Shown here: positions 25,401 to 38,800 of the stretch, piece by piece
Layout: each line of letters starts with the position of its first letter
Position numbering within the stretch: the stretch's first letter is position 1
Assembly (NCBI GenBank): GCA_021613375.1
Contig: CM038705.1
Coordinates: forward strand, 11,174,711-11,238,710
DNA: 64,000 nt
Origin: Megaleporinus macrocephalus
Taxonomy: Eukaryota; Chordata; Actinopteri; Characiformes; Anostomidae
Direction: 5' to 3'
Program-made: the position numbers and the translations under genes
Notes under the pieces: generated by a model
What the model was told of the DNA's origin: nothing
Databases searched by the model: none
What the model saw: the letters and a program-made list of their open reading frames with translations, nothing else

Positions 25401-26865
25401 GCTGAAGAAGTCGCTGATGTTGTTCATGGAGAGTTCAACCACTTTGGCGCTGGCTACAGTTCTGTTGCTTATGTTAGTTGCAGCTCCTGCAAAGTCACTT
25501 TGATTTAAATATGATCCACCTCAGCTGATATTTTATAGTGTGACTAGATGTTCCCCCATGTTAGATGTGTTACTATGGCCAGCTTTACATTACAAACACT
25601 ACAGATATCAATGTCTGTGTCAAGTTTTGAAAAGCGGAACCAGACTTGAGACCACTGTTAGCTCCCCAGTGCATTGACAGTGTTGGGCTGAGATTTGGCA
25701 CTGATTGATCACGTCAGTTGGAATTCAGTGCTACAGACAGTACCCATCCAAAGCGGTCGGTACATTGTTCTGAACACCAGCAGCTTATTTGTTGTCTCAG
25801 TGAGGAGCTTCTTAAACAGCTACACCTCTTTTCAGACCAACAGCACTGAGGTGTCTTCTCGCAGTGGAATGATGGAATTGTAGACTGTCTCTCTTTCTTT
25901 AAGTTCCAGGTCTTATAGTTGGTCGTTGGAGTCGTGTTGTCTCTTTACCTTGTAAGCCAGGAAACTCCTGTTGTATCACCCATTTTCCTTTGACTTTGCT
26001 TCTCCTTATTCAAGCAGATTATCTATAATCTCCTCAAAAATAATTTAATCTCCTGAAAAACAAATACATGATACTTTATCACTGGGTATAAAATGAGTAA
26101 AGGGTGGTCTCTGAATTTGCAGAGTACTGCACATGTATAGGCATTACTATGCAGGTGTTTTTTCTGTTTGAATCTTGTATTGGAAACGCCTACACCTCTG
26201 ATCTAATCTGACTACATACATTCAGCCCAATTCTCAGAAGGTTTTCCACCTAGTTTGATCCATCTCCTACGTCTCCCTTGATTTTGACCAATAGGAGGAC
26301 AAAGTGTTTTTGGTGCACTTATGTAAACATGGCAAAGAGAAAGAGTGGTGCTGGGCTGGTACGAGTAGATCAGACCCAGAAGTAAATAAAGATATGACAT
26401 CTTTCTTTCTTCAATCTACTGTTAAAACTCAACATATTGTCTCAAATGTGGCCCAGAACCACCTAAAATGCCAGCTAAGTGCTGATATCATGACCACAGA
26501 ATAAAATAAATGGACTTGTATTCCCAAAACAGGGCCTTTATCAGATGTTCCCTCCTTCAAGATCTTAACAGCTTTCGATTTAACATAGTACAATATTGTA
26601 AACAAACATACAAACAGTATCGACACATAGTAACTGCAGTAAGTCTTTCCTTTTTTAGTTTAGAAATCAAACACATCCGTATCCTTTAACACATGAACAG
26701 CTTCACCCAGCTGACACCCCGACTGTGACCTCATGTGCATATGGCTCTGGGGCAAAACAGAGGCAAAACTTAATCCTCAATAGCATCTGCTCCTCATTAA
26801 CCTAATCAGTTGCTTGTGCAGAGTCTCACTGTGCGGCCCATGGAACAGGGCTAATTACCTTCATT

Positions 26866-26898
<33 letters not shown>

Positions 26899-29800
26899 CT
26901 TGTTAATGACAACAAAATGTTATGCTGCTGTTCACTGTATTTCAAAGCAATTCAAACACAGTATATTTAACTAAACCTGAACACTTAATAGATAACGTAA
27001 TAAATAAGGTTTAGAGTTTTTATATATGTAATGCTGTAATGTAATGTAAGGTTGATTTTAGTTTGCAGTGTTAGCCAAAAGCAGGTTCACGGTTTCATTA
27101 CCTGAATCAAAATTTGAAACAGACACAAACTATTTATGGAGAGCTCATCATTTTCATTAACCTGAACTGCAACAATACTGGCCGTAATGCACAATTTAGT
27201 TCACATCTGAAAACGATTGTAAAAATAGACTATTTAAAGCAGGAGCGCCAAAGAGCAGCTAAGAAGTAAAGCTGGAAGTGCCTAAGCTCCAGTTCGTATA
27301 ATTTTTATAGGTACAAGTTTCATACATTAAAACATAAGAAAGTCTATTTCGTCGCTGTCTAAAGAAAAACAAAAGTCAGCTTTTCATTCACCAGTTTTCC
27401 CATTCGACCATATATGGTGCTGCAGGTATACTGATTTTGAGTGATGTAAACCATGGGCCTGTTGAGAAAGTGTGATAGCGCCCCCCATGTGGAAAATCCA
27501 TTGGTAACTGTACGGTTTCTTTTGTTTTATGCAAAAATCGAACTTTGAATATGTATAAAATGTTAAATTGTGGAGGTCTGATGGGCTGCGGGTGCCATCT
27601 TCACTAAAAAGGTGCATTGGCCCTTTAGCACAATACTCCAAAATACTCTAAAATCAACTTTCAATTAGAGCGGAGTGTGTTTTTTCTTTCTCTAGCCAAG
27701 TTAGAGTTTTGGAGATTCAGCGACGTTATGCATTTTTAGGAGTTGGCATCTCAAACAGCTGGGCGGAGACTATTTTATGGATTACCAACTCTTTACCAAG
27801 GCTGACAGCATATACTGAAATGCTATGGCTTTGAGCAAAACAGAACAACTTACTAAGTTTGACCAACTTACCAAGTTGTTCTGTGTTGAGAGAACAACCA
27901 AGTCATTTAAACAGTTTCTTCTCTTCTATCCGGTGGAAACAGGCTTCCATACAAAAAACATAGGAGCTAAACACATGCTTACATTGCACCGCTAATATGT
28001 TCATTATGAAAGTGTGCCTGTGTTTATTTGCAGGGAAGTTCTCAGTTGATAAGCTTCTAAAGTGGCCACACCTCCAGAACAATGTGTCACTAGCGTCTCT
28101 TTAAATAAATCTGAGCCCAAGTGACTGTGCCATGCCAAGCTTGCAGTCCATTTAATGAAATTAATAGGTATATTAATTAATAAGTTATACTATAGTCAGT
28201 CAACTATCTGAGTATTAGAAGTTTGAAACCCGGGCCTCTGAGTTTGTGTGTATGTGTATTTGTATGGGTGAGTGAGCCTGTGTGCATGTTCACCAGTAAT
28301 GGGTTGACCCTCATATAGTCCGGCCAGCCAGGGTCTGTGGGACAGAGTGGAGTGAGCGTGCAAGAGTAGGGGTCAGTCCGTCTGGTTCCCATCAGAACTG
28401 CTCGAAGCTCCGGCCTTCTCTCTTGGACCTCACTCAGAGCCTGCCGTATACTGCCCTCCACCGAGACCAGGTCCAGGTCATATCTATAGCACAAACAAAC
28501 AAGCCAAACTGTCAATGTAGTGTGGGTTAAAGACGGCCGACCAGAAACTGATTTTTCATCAATGTGCATATTATTCATCACTCAATCATATAATTCTTCT
28601 CAGTCTTTCGATAAGTAACACTTAGTTTTAACAGAAAAGGCCACATAGTATTCAAAAAATAAGATTTATCATAGATTTAACATAAAAATCAATATGAACT
28701 TAAAAAGATACAGTATTACTTTAGCTTCAAGATGTGGGGTGGGGCTTGAAAGGTTTGTAAACCCTTCAGAATTTTCCATATTTCTGTATGACCTAAAATA
28801 TAGTTAGTCTTGAAGGTAGATAAAGAGAGTCTGACTAAACTAATAAATATCTGTGATGATAGGTTATCTGTAAGTAGGTGAACCTTTGCAGAAAACCTGA
28901 AGATACAATTACAATCAGGTGTTTTTAATCAACCGGATGACAGTCAGGTGGCAGTGAGCACCTTATTATATGTTATTTAGAAGACTGGAATCTGTCAGAT
29001 CCTCATAGCATGAGTTGGTAGAAGTGCATCATGGCACAAACAAAGGAGATTTCAGAGGAAAACAAGTTTTTCATGCTCATTAGGCTAAAGAAAGTTACAA
29101 AACTATTTCTAAAGCATTTAGACAAACAAAGGAAATTCATGAGCCTCCTCAGGAGTGGTTGGCCAACAAAGAGCACAATAAGAGCAAAGCATATAACAGC
29201 TCACAAGGACAGATGAGCCTAAAATAAATGTTTTTAGTGCAAATGAGAAGCACTCATTATGTTTGGACTAAGAAAAACTTTGGATTCCAGTACAAGAACC
29301 AGATCCTGTCTGTGAAACATGGTGGTGGTAGTATCATTGCCTGGTTTGCTGTAGCTGGGCCAGGACAGCTTGCCATCATTGATGGAGCAATGAATTCTGA
29401 ATTATACCAGTGAATTTGAATAGAAAATGTTAGCCATGCAGCAAGACAACGGCCTTCACAAGTTGTTCTGCCAAAGACTGTTTTAAAAAAGAATATAGGA
29501 TAGAAATATAGAAATGTTACCAGAAATGTGTTCATGGACTTGCACCAAGATACTGAAAGCAAGGTTTAGATATATATTTTACCCTCACAGACATGTAGTA
29601 CTGGATCATTTTCCTCAATAAATAAATGACCATGTGTAGTATTTGTTTCAGCGGGTTCTCTTCATCTACTTTAATAAAATCTGATAAAGATTTAGGTCAT
29701 GTTTATGTAGAAAATATAGAGGGTTCACACTTCAACTTTCAAAGCACCACTGGACAATAACACTCTCACCTTTTTATGGTGTCCTGTAGGAATCTTTCCA

Positions 29801-32800
29801 TTTCTGGAAAGGGGGACGTGATTCGAATGTAGAGAGCTTTCACTCTGTCTTTACTGTCAGGATAGCGTCTGAAAGAGAAGAAGACATTTCAGCACAGGAG
29901 GATAGTAAGATTACAAAGCAACAGATGATAAGCAAATAGATGAGATTAAAATAATGTAAACCAAAATCATGGCACAGTTACAGTACAGACCAGCCACTGC
30001 AGGTAATTCATGGGAATTGAAGTGCAACGATGTTTTAGTAATCTTGACAGCCTACAACTCTTCTCTTTTCAGAATAGCTGACAGCAGAAATCAAATTTTA
30101 AACATAAGTAAGGACCATATTTAGTCTAGTTAGGCTACATTCACATTACCAGGCTTAAATATCACAGTCACCATTCCTTGCTTCAATGAGACCCAGATTG
30201 GATGTTTTCAGAGCTGTGTGAACACACAAATCTGATCTTTTTAATCCAGTTCTGAGGCACTTCGGCTACATTCGCACAGCTGGCAAAGGTGGCACAAATA
30301 CAAAGGTTTTTTTTTGTTAAGCTGTTCACAGTTTCTTTCAAATGTGGCCTAACAGTACATCTGTCATTAGACAGAACAGGGGTGTGTTTCCCAAAACGTT
30401 CGTAACGCTAAGTACTTCGTAACTTCATACTTAAGAACATTACGAATGTTTCCCGAAAGACTTCGTAACTAACGTAGTACGTAAAGTCGTTCGTATATGT
30501 AGGAGCAGTCTGACCCACTCATAACTGTAAATTCTTCTCAACATAAGGTTCACATGCAGTTCTGTCTCAAAAACAAAAGAGGGCGCTAATCATCCGTTTA
30601 AAAACGCATTGTTCTGTGCATGACAACTACACGTGTCTATACAAACATGAATTCATGAAGATTTGAAATCATTGTTGAAAGCGTAATTGCATCACGGAAA
30701 TGAAATCCAACGTCAACAAATATCATTTCCAACAGCTTGAATTATGTAAACAGTAAACTTCTAGAATAAACAGGTGTTCGCTTGTATCGTGGTGGAGTGG
30801 GAAGCAAATTGTCCAGCACTCTGAAGGTCCTGAGTTCAATACTGTGCATAAACGTACATGTTACTTTTTTATTTCAAGGTTGGAATCATCGTTACAATAC
30901 ATTATTTGTTGATATACACATGTAAATTAACATATTTTTAATTCATTTTATTCCAGTGTTACAGTCGTAGTAGTGAATTACTTGCGTTTGCGTGGCCGCT
31001 GTGCCGTGCTAGAAAGGTTAATCGTGTGCCTATTTATTGGCTCGGCGTGCTATAGACAACAATTGCAAGCGAAATGTTTTCATTTATTTTTTTTTTTACA
31101 TAAAAGTAATGTAAATCCTTATTTGTTGTTTTATTTTTATTATAATTATCTACATAACGATACATTTGTGGCATAATAATGAGGAAACCTATGTAAATCA
31201 GTGGTTCAGTGACGCGGGGGGCGGAGTCAACAAAGAGCTACATGAAACTAGTTCGTAAGTTTCGAGACTAAGAAGGCGTTTGGGAAACACATACAAAATT
31301 GAGGTTCTTAAAGTTACATCGTTCTTAAAGTTGTTTGGAAATCACTAAGATCAATCGTTATCAGGAAACGCACCCCAGATCAGCTCCTAAACTGACCAGC
31401 ATGCCCAAATTTTAATCTGGCTGCTCTGACTGAGTCGCATAGCCGCATATCAGATACGTATGGGATTTATTTTTTTAATATATATACTTTATTTATAAGG
31501 TATCACAGAAAAACACAACCCATGCTGATATTGACAATACGCAATAAGAAATAATAACTAGCACCAAAGCATCTAGAACAAAAAAGGGAAAAAATTGAAG
31601 AAGAAGAAGGGAAAAGAAGTAAACAATAAATAAAAATAAATAAATAAATAATAAAATACAGGCTGTCGAGTTCAAGCATTACAAAGAATAAATGACAATA
31701 GATCAAACTGGAATATATCCAATATCAGACTGGGACTGGTATAAAACTTGGTCCCTTCCAGATTATTCAAAACCACTCCCCAAACATTCTGGAAGCGTTT
31801 ATATGATTTGGTGTCATTGCAATGCAACCGATCCAGTTGTGTAATGAATAACATCTCATTTAACCACCTCTTAAAACATGGTACCACTAAGGATTTCCAG
31901 GATAAAAGACTTTTTTAGCTGCAACCATACCCGCCAGTTAAGGCTGGGCGATAAAACGATAACAATAATTATCGTGAAATAACGTTTCCTCGATAGAACT
32001 GTAAGGCGTAGTCGATAGAAAGTCGATATAATTAAGTTCCGTCCATGTTTTGAGAGACAACAGGAACAGCCAATGAGAATGAAAATAGCGTCGCCCCAAA
32101 CCAATCAGGTGGCTGAACTAGAGGTCCAGCCGTTTCATGTTTGGTTGTAGCTCACAGCGCAGAGTGTAGCCGTAGCGGCATCTTAACTCACCTGCTAGTA
32201 ATTTGGTTACTGCAGGCGTCACAGTCGAGCAGAGAGAATAAAATAAGAGAAAATGACGACAGAAAGCGTTAACATGAGCGACACCATTCCCGAAGAACAC
32301 ACCTCAACGGGCACAGTCCAAATGTGTGTGTGTAATTTGTTTGAAATACAGTTGTGTATGTTCTATAGTACATTTGTCTACCTGGTAAAAAAAAAAAAAA
32401 ACTTCTGGTAACTTCTCAGTTAAAGTAAAAAGGCAAGAGTGATTTGATTTATATTGATATATATCGATATCGACTGATATGAAATGAAAGATTATCGTGA
32501 TAAGATTTATTCCCATATCGCCCAGCCCATATCGCCCAGCCCTAACACCAGTAGAGCTTGCTGTTGTGCAAATGCAAAAGAAACAGAACTGTCAAAATAG
32601 CCAAAGATAGCAAGTTTGTAATCTGGGACAATGTCCACATCGAATGCTCCAGAGAACCAATAGAAGATATAAACCCAACAGTCATGCAACACAGGGCAGG
32701 AACAGATTAAGTGAGACAAGGAACCTTCAGAGATTTGATCACACAAAGGAGAGACAGAGGTATAGATTTTGTTTAGTTTGGTTTTAGAAAGGTAAAACCT

Positions 32801-35800
32801 GTATAATACTTTAAACTGTATGAGTTTTTACCTGGAATCTACTGAGCAGCAATGAATACTGGCACCCAAACTCATTGGCCCACCCTACCTTTAGGGGGGT
32901 AGAATTGTCTGATGGCGATGATGCAGCAATAAAATTGGACACCAAGTGTGTAGTGTCAGGGGGGGAAAGTACCAGGTCGTAAAAAAATAGATTCTTTTGG
33001 TTTAATTGAAAAAGAGGGTATATTTTTTTGAACATAGTGTCTGAACTACAAATATTGAAAGAAGGGAGACTATATTTAAGTTTAAGCTGAGTGAAGGAAG
33101 CAAAGCTACTGTCAAAATAAAAATCTTTAGTGCACTGTAAACCCTTCTTTCTCCATGTAAGAAACACATTATCTAAAAATGGTTATGAGCTATAGGAGTA
33201 TGGATGGAAACTGGAGGCAGAGAAAGAAACCTCTTAATTTGATTCAGAATCCTTTTTAGTTTTTAATTCTAAAATGATTACCAGTTATTTTATTGAGAGG
33301 TTTTGTCGTAGAGAACAGTAAAACTGGTAAAGAGGTATTTGTTAAGGACTGGGCCTCTATACTTAACCACAGTCGAGCCCCATCAGGTAGTGAATATGTA
33401 TGGGATTTTAATACCACATATGAAAGTGAACCAAATCGGAATTAAACACAGAATTTTACAAATCTAAGGCTCAGATTCGGGCCTTCGTTGTCCTAAACTG
33501 GATACATATCGTATATGTGGCCACGCAAGATTAATAAGAACAACCTGGATGAGAGATCATGTGGGGGGGGGTTCTCCACTCTGCACAAGCTCTGCAAAAT
33601 CACCATACTGAACCACTTTTCTGCTCAGAGCTAATTATCTTGGTGACGAAGGCTTGTTCTGCTGATTAGATTGTTGTTCACGATGCATGTTGTTCATTCA
33701 CGTGACGTCATTAGGATGTGCCCCCGGGGGTCGTTTCAGGACACTGCTTTGTTTACATTACTGATAGATTTGAGTTATTTACCTACACGAATGTAAACCA
33801 TCCAGCAAAAAATCTGAACTGGGCAATGAGGCGTGATATGGGAATGTAGCCTAATACTCTTTTATATATAGAGTTAATGGATGAGATTAGGAACTGTTAT
33901 TCTGTATTAGCTACTGTCATGAATTCAGTCCTAACTGAAGCTGTCAGAGCAAACAGATAGTATTTCTGAGTCTCACAGACCATACACAGCAAACCAGCTC
34001 AAGTCTAACTGCAAACTGCAGAATCATCAGTCCACTCTTTTAATATATTTAACCTACACACTTTCTCCTCAAATCTGAGAGACGAACAGCTGCCCTACTC
34101 TTTCTGCTTTATTACCGATGATGAGTTATTTATTCTCCATTGCATGCCTTGCTATGAGGCTAAATGAACCTTGGACACAACTTAATAATGTCATTACTGG
34201 TCAATTATGTCATTCCTGCCGTCCTTTTTCAATGCCAGAGCCTATTCAGTGTCCAGAATTGAAGAGCATCCCAGGCAATATGTTTTCTTTTTATGTTCCA
34301 ATGCCATTTATAATAGCTGTCATTATGTGGTGAATGTGAATTAGAAAGTGAACCTGGGGGGAAATAATAAAGAGATTGTCTATCAGTGTGAAATGAGTTC
34401 GCAGCCTCCTTCTGCCACTTCCTTACACACTTCATTCTGCCATTAACTGCGATTTGTTAGCAAATGATGCTCCCTGAGGATAGCAAGTGACACAAGAGAT
34501 GGGCGATATGGACAAAAACAGTGTATCGCAATACTTAAAGATATGGCAATATCATATCTCAGACAATATGCATCTCACCATTCAAAAACTACCATAGAGA
34601 AATGTATTAACAGCAATTCTTATACAGTGGGGGTGAATGGAACCAGGCGTCACCAGGTCTACAACACCAACGTAGTCATTCTATTTGCCTGCACCTGTGT
34701 CCTGAGTATTTGTATTAAATGTGGATGATGGTGAAATACACTGTATTGCCAAAAGTATTTGCCATCACACGCACATGAGCTTGAGTGACATCCCATTTTC
34801 CATCCATAGGGTTTAATATGATGTCGGCCCAAACTTTGCAGCTATAACAGCGTCAACCTTTCTGGGAAGGCTCTCCATAGAACTCTGTACAGGCCAGTCA
34901 AGTTCTTCCACACTAGACTCGCTCATATCTTCAAGGACCTTGCTTTGTGCACGCAATCATGTTGGAACAGGAAGAGCAGGTCCACAAAATTGTTCCCACA
35001 AAGTTGGGAGCATTAAATAGTCCAAAATCTCTTGAGAAACAACCCTACACTACAATCCCCCCACACCAAACTTTATACTTGGCACAATGGAGTTAGACAA
35101 GTACTGTTCTCCTAGCAACCGCCAAACACAGACTCGTCCATCGGATTGCTAGACGGAGTAGTGTGATTCATCACTCCAGAATACACATCTCTACTAGTGG
35201 TGGTGTGCTTTACACCACTGCATCCAATGCTTTGGTGATGTAAGGCTTGGATGTAGCTGCTTGGCCATGGAAACCCATTCCATGAAGCTCTGTTCTTCAG
35301 CTAATCTGAAGGCACACATGAAGTTTGTAGTGTCTGTAGTGATTGACTCTGTAGAAAGTTGGTGACCTCTGTGCACTATGCTCCTCAGCATCCGCTGACC
35401 CGCTCGGTCATTTACGTGGCTACCACTTTGTGGCTAAGTTCCCAATCGCTTCCACTTTGTTATAACACCACTGACAGTCGACTGTGGACTATTTAGTAGT
35501 GAGGAAACTTCACAACTGGACTTGTTGCACAGGTGGCGTCCTATCACGGTACCACGCTGGAGTTCACTGAGCTCCTGAGAGAGACCCATTCTTTCACTAA
35601 TGTGTGTAGAAGCTGTCTGCATGACTAGGTGCTTTGTTTTATACACCTGTGACCATGAAAGTGATTGGAACACCTGAATTCAATGATTTGGATGGGTGAG
35701 TGAACACTATTGACAAAACTGTCTATTACTATCTAGAATAAATAAAGTTACATCAGGGGGTACAGCCTTTTCATATTGAGCCCCCCCGCTTTGGAATAAT

Positions 35801-38800
35801 CTTCCAGTCAGTGTTGGGGATGCAGACACAGCCTCAATTTTTGAGTCTAGGCTAAAAACCTACTTGTTTAGTCAAGCTTTTGATAACTAGTTTGTCTGTT
35901 AGACAAGAGATGCAGATCTGGTGGGTCACTGACAGAGAGTGTTTTGCTGAGAAGGTTGGTTCTGTCGTCCTGCGGCTCTCACGCATTCACTGAAGTAGGT
36001 TGATGATGGAGAAGAGAGGTGCTGACATCTCATGGAGCCCTCATGTCTACCTTCTGACTCTCTCTTCTTAGCTCTGCTGTAATAGCCAGACCTGCTGGAG
36101 TCTCTGCTGCACCTCATGAACATCATGTACTGTTCTGAGTCACTCCAAACAGAACAAACTATCTGTGTTTTTCTTTGTTGAGCACAACAACTGCCCATCC
36201 CCTGTGGTGTGATGTTGAACGGCTGCCCATCCTGCAATCTGATGCTGCTGCTTCATCTGCTGTGACCGGGTGCCCCTGTTTTTTTTCCACCATGGAGCTC
36301 CTGCTGTCCAATGCCTTGTGGAAAACTCATTTGCATGACCCACTGGCACCTCCAGGATTCTGTCTGCTTACTTAGTCAGAGATGTTTTCCTCTCCTGCTC
36401 TCACAAACTCATCAGTCATTTCTTCTCCCACTTCACAAAACACTGAGCTTTGGTCTCACTGCTACTCTGACAGGACTTCAACCGTTCTCTTCCTTCATCT
36501 CTACTTTCATTAATGCATGTAATTTTATTCCAATTAGATTTGTACTTGTTTCACTTTCTGGTGTCAACCAGAGAAGGATGAGTATGGTTCCTCTCCAGGT
36601 TTCTTCACCCCTGGGTTGCTCACTGAGGGGGGTTGGACCTGGATATTCTGTGGAATATGGAACTCCAAAATATGTTTTAGTCCAAAAGCGTATATCAACG
36701 CTGCTACAAAACCTACAACACAATGCCTCAGGCAGTGTGTTTATAATAAATTCATGCAAAGGAATCTTTCAGAGGCATTAACCTCTTCAGACGTCTGGTT
36801 CCCATCACCACCACTGTGAACAATAGCTCGTTTGCAGTCATGTGCTAATGAGGCAGTAGATATAAGAGCTTCCTCTTCCAGACTAGGGGTGGGCGATATG
36901 GCCCTACAATAATATCACAATATTTCATAGTATTTTTGCGAAAAAGATAATCTTGGCCATATGACAAAAAAATATTTCAAGAATACACTACTGCAACAAA
37001 ATAAAAATTTTATTTTATTATTGCATATAATATAACATGGCACACCTCTAACTGAGATATTAAAAAATATAATAATTTTCATCAGATTGTAACAGAAGTC
37101 AATGATCCAGAATGTCACAATACCTAATAATGCACTCCAAATATCTCCATATATCCAGGACTGAAGTAAAGTGAATGATACTGGACAGATAAAATCTGTC
37201 TCTAGTAATATATGATGGGAAATAAGAAAAGTGTGAATTTTTCTTTTGCTAAAACAGTAAAAAGTAGTGCCCTGATGTGATAATTAGGGCACGATATTTC
37301 AGGGTATAATATCGTTCACCATATTCAAAAATGTTGGCGATATTATTGGGTACGATACGATATGGCACACCCCTACTCCAGACACTAACGAAAGTATACA
37401 GAATTATTAAAGCATGTCATTCTTTTGGCAGTTGGCTCGACCTCGGTACGCCTCAACATACGTATAATATCCAGTTGTTTACTTAACGTAAGTTAACCTG
37501 TCTTAAAACGTCCAGGGAAACACCACAGAAGACGTGGATCATTGCAAAACACAGTAGTCACAGCAGCTTACTGCAATTGCAGGGCAGGTTATTTCCATTC
37601 ACCTGTCTTTTGTGTAACCCTGACTCAAGTATTAATGGTGATTAAGGTGTTAGTGGTGTTGCTGGTGTTTTAAATCTCTCACCACTGCACGCCCACAGAC
37701 GAAGTGTGCAAAATACCATAATCCGCTCCTCCCCACACAAAGCTGGTCAGCTTTAGTTTTCCAGTTTTTCCCGTTCCACCTTAAATGGTGTAGCAGGTAC
37801 AGTCTACCGGACTTGTGCTCTACGTTGTTTTGTATTTGAGTTGTTCTCCTGGTGGTTGAACACTTGTGTGGTTTTATGCACCAAACATGGCAAAACATCC
37901 TTTTAGCTGACCCTTTCCCCTCCTCTCCCACCCTTAGCCCTTTGATCCCTAAGACTGTGACGGTGCCTTTATAAAACTGATCTAAGATAAATGAGCTGTG
38001 TTCTGATTGGCTGGCCTGTGTGGTTCTGAGGTGAAAGACTCTTTAGAACTTCAATATGAGTGGACAGCGTTAAACGGCTTCGGCCTGAATAGGTGGACAT
38101 ATATCAAAGAGCTGTTTCCTGCATGTAGTGCATGTGTATGTGTGGGTGTTTCACTGCCCCTAGTGTGCATGTTCACTAGTGTGTGTGTTTCACTGCCCCC
38201 TAGTGTGTGTGTTCACTAGGTTTTGTATATGTGGGTGTTTCACTGCCCCCTAGTGTGTGTGTTCACTAGGTTGTGTATATGTGGGTGTTTCACTGTCCCC
38301 TAGTGTACATGTTCACTAGTGCGTGTGTATATGTAGGTGTTTTACTGCCCCCTAGTGTGCATGTTCACTAATGTGTGTGTTTCACTGCCCCCTAGTGTGT
38401 ATATTCACTAGTGTAAGTGTATATGTGGGTGTTTCTCTGCCCCTAGTGTGTGTATATGTGGGTGTTTCACTGCCCCCTAGTGTGTATGTTCACAAGTGTG
38501 TGTATATGTGGGTGTTTCACTGCCCCCTAGTGTGTGTGTTCCCTAGTGTGTGTGTATATGTGGGTGTTTCACTGCCCCCTAGTGTGTGTGTTCCCTAGTG
38601 TGTGTGTATATGTGGGTGTTTCACTGCCCCCTAGTGTGTGTGTTCACTAGTGTGTGTGTATATGTGGGTGTTTCCCTGCCCCTAGTGTGTGTGTTCACTA
38701 GTGTGTGTGTGTATATGTGGGTGTTTCACTGCCCCCAATGTGTACGTTCACTAGTTTGTGTGTGTATATGTGGGTGTTTCACTGCCCCCTAGTGTGTATG

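Larger units (their letters stand above)
23620..26135. mobile_element. Tc1-like element split by nested hAT insertions
   Basis: The left end CAGCACCGCGCAGTAGTCAG then AGACCAACC follows TA at 23618-23619. The right end GGTGGTCTCTGAATTTGCAG then AGTACTGCACATG precedes TA at 26136-26137. The ends are inverted and imperfect. The middle is interrupted by the hAT element at 24052-25212. No intact transposase was seen. Confidence 0.65.

Noticed and set aside
30783..30850. Functional tRNA gene
   Set aside because: Box A and B are present but the acceptor and anticodon stems do not pair well; kept only as a tRNA-like segment.
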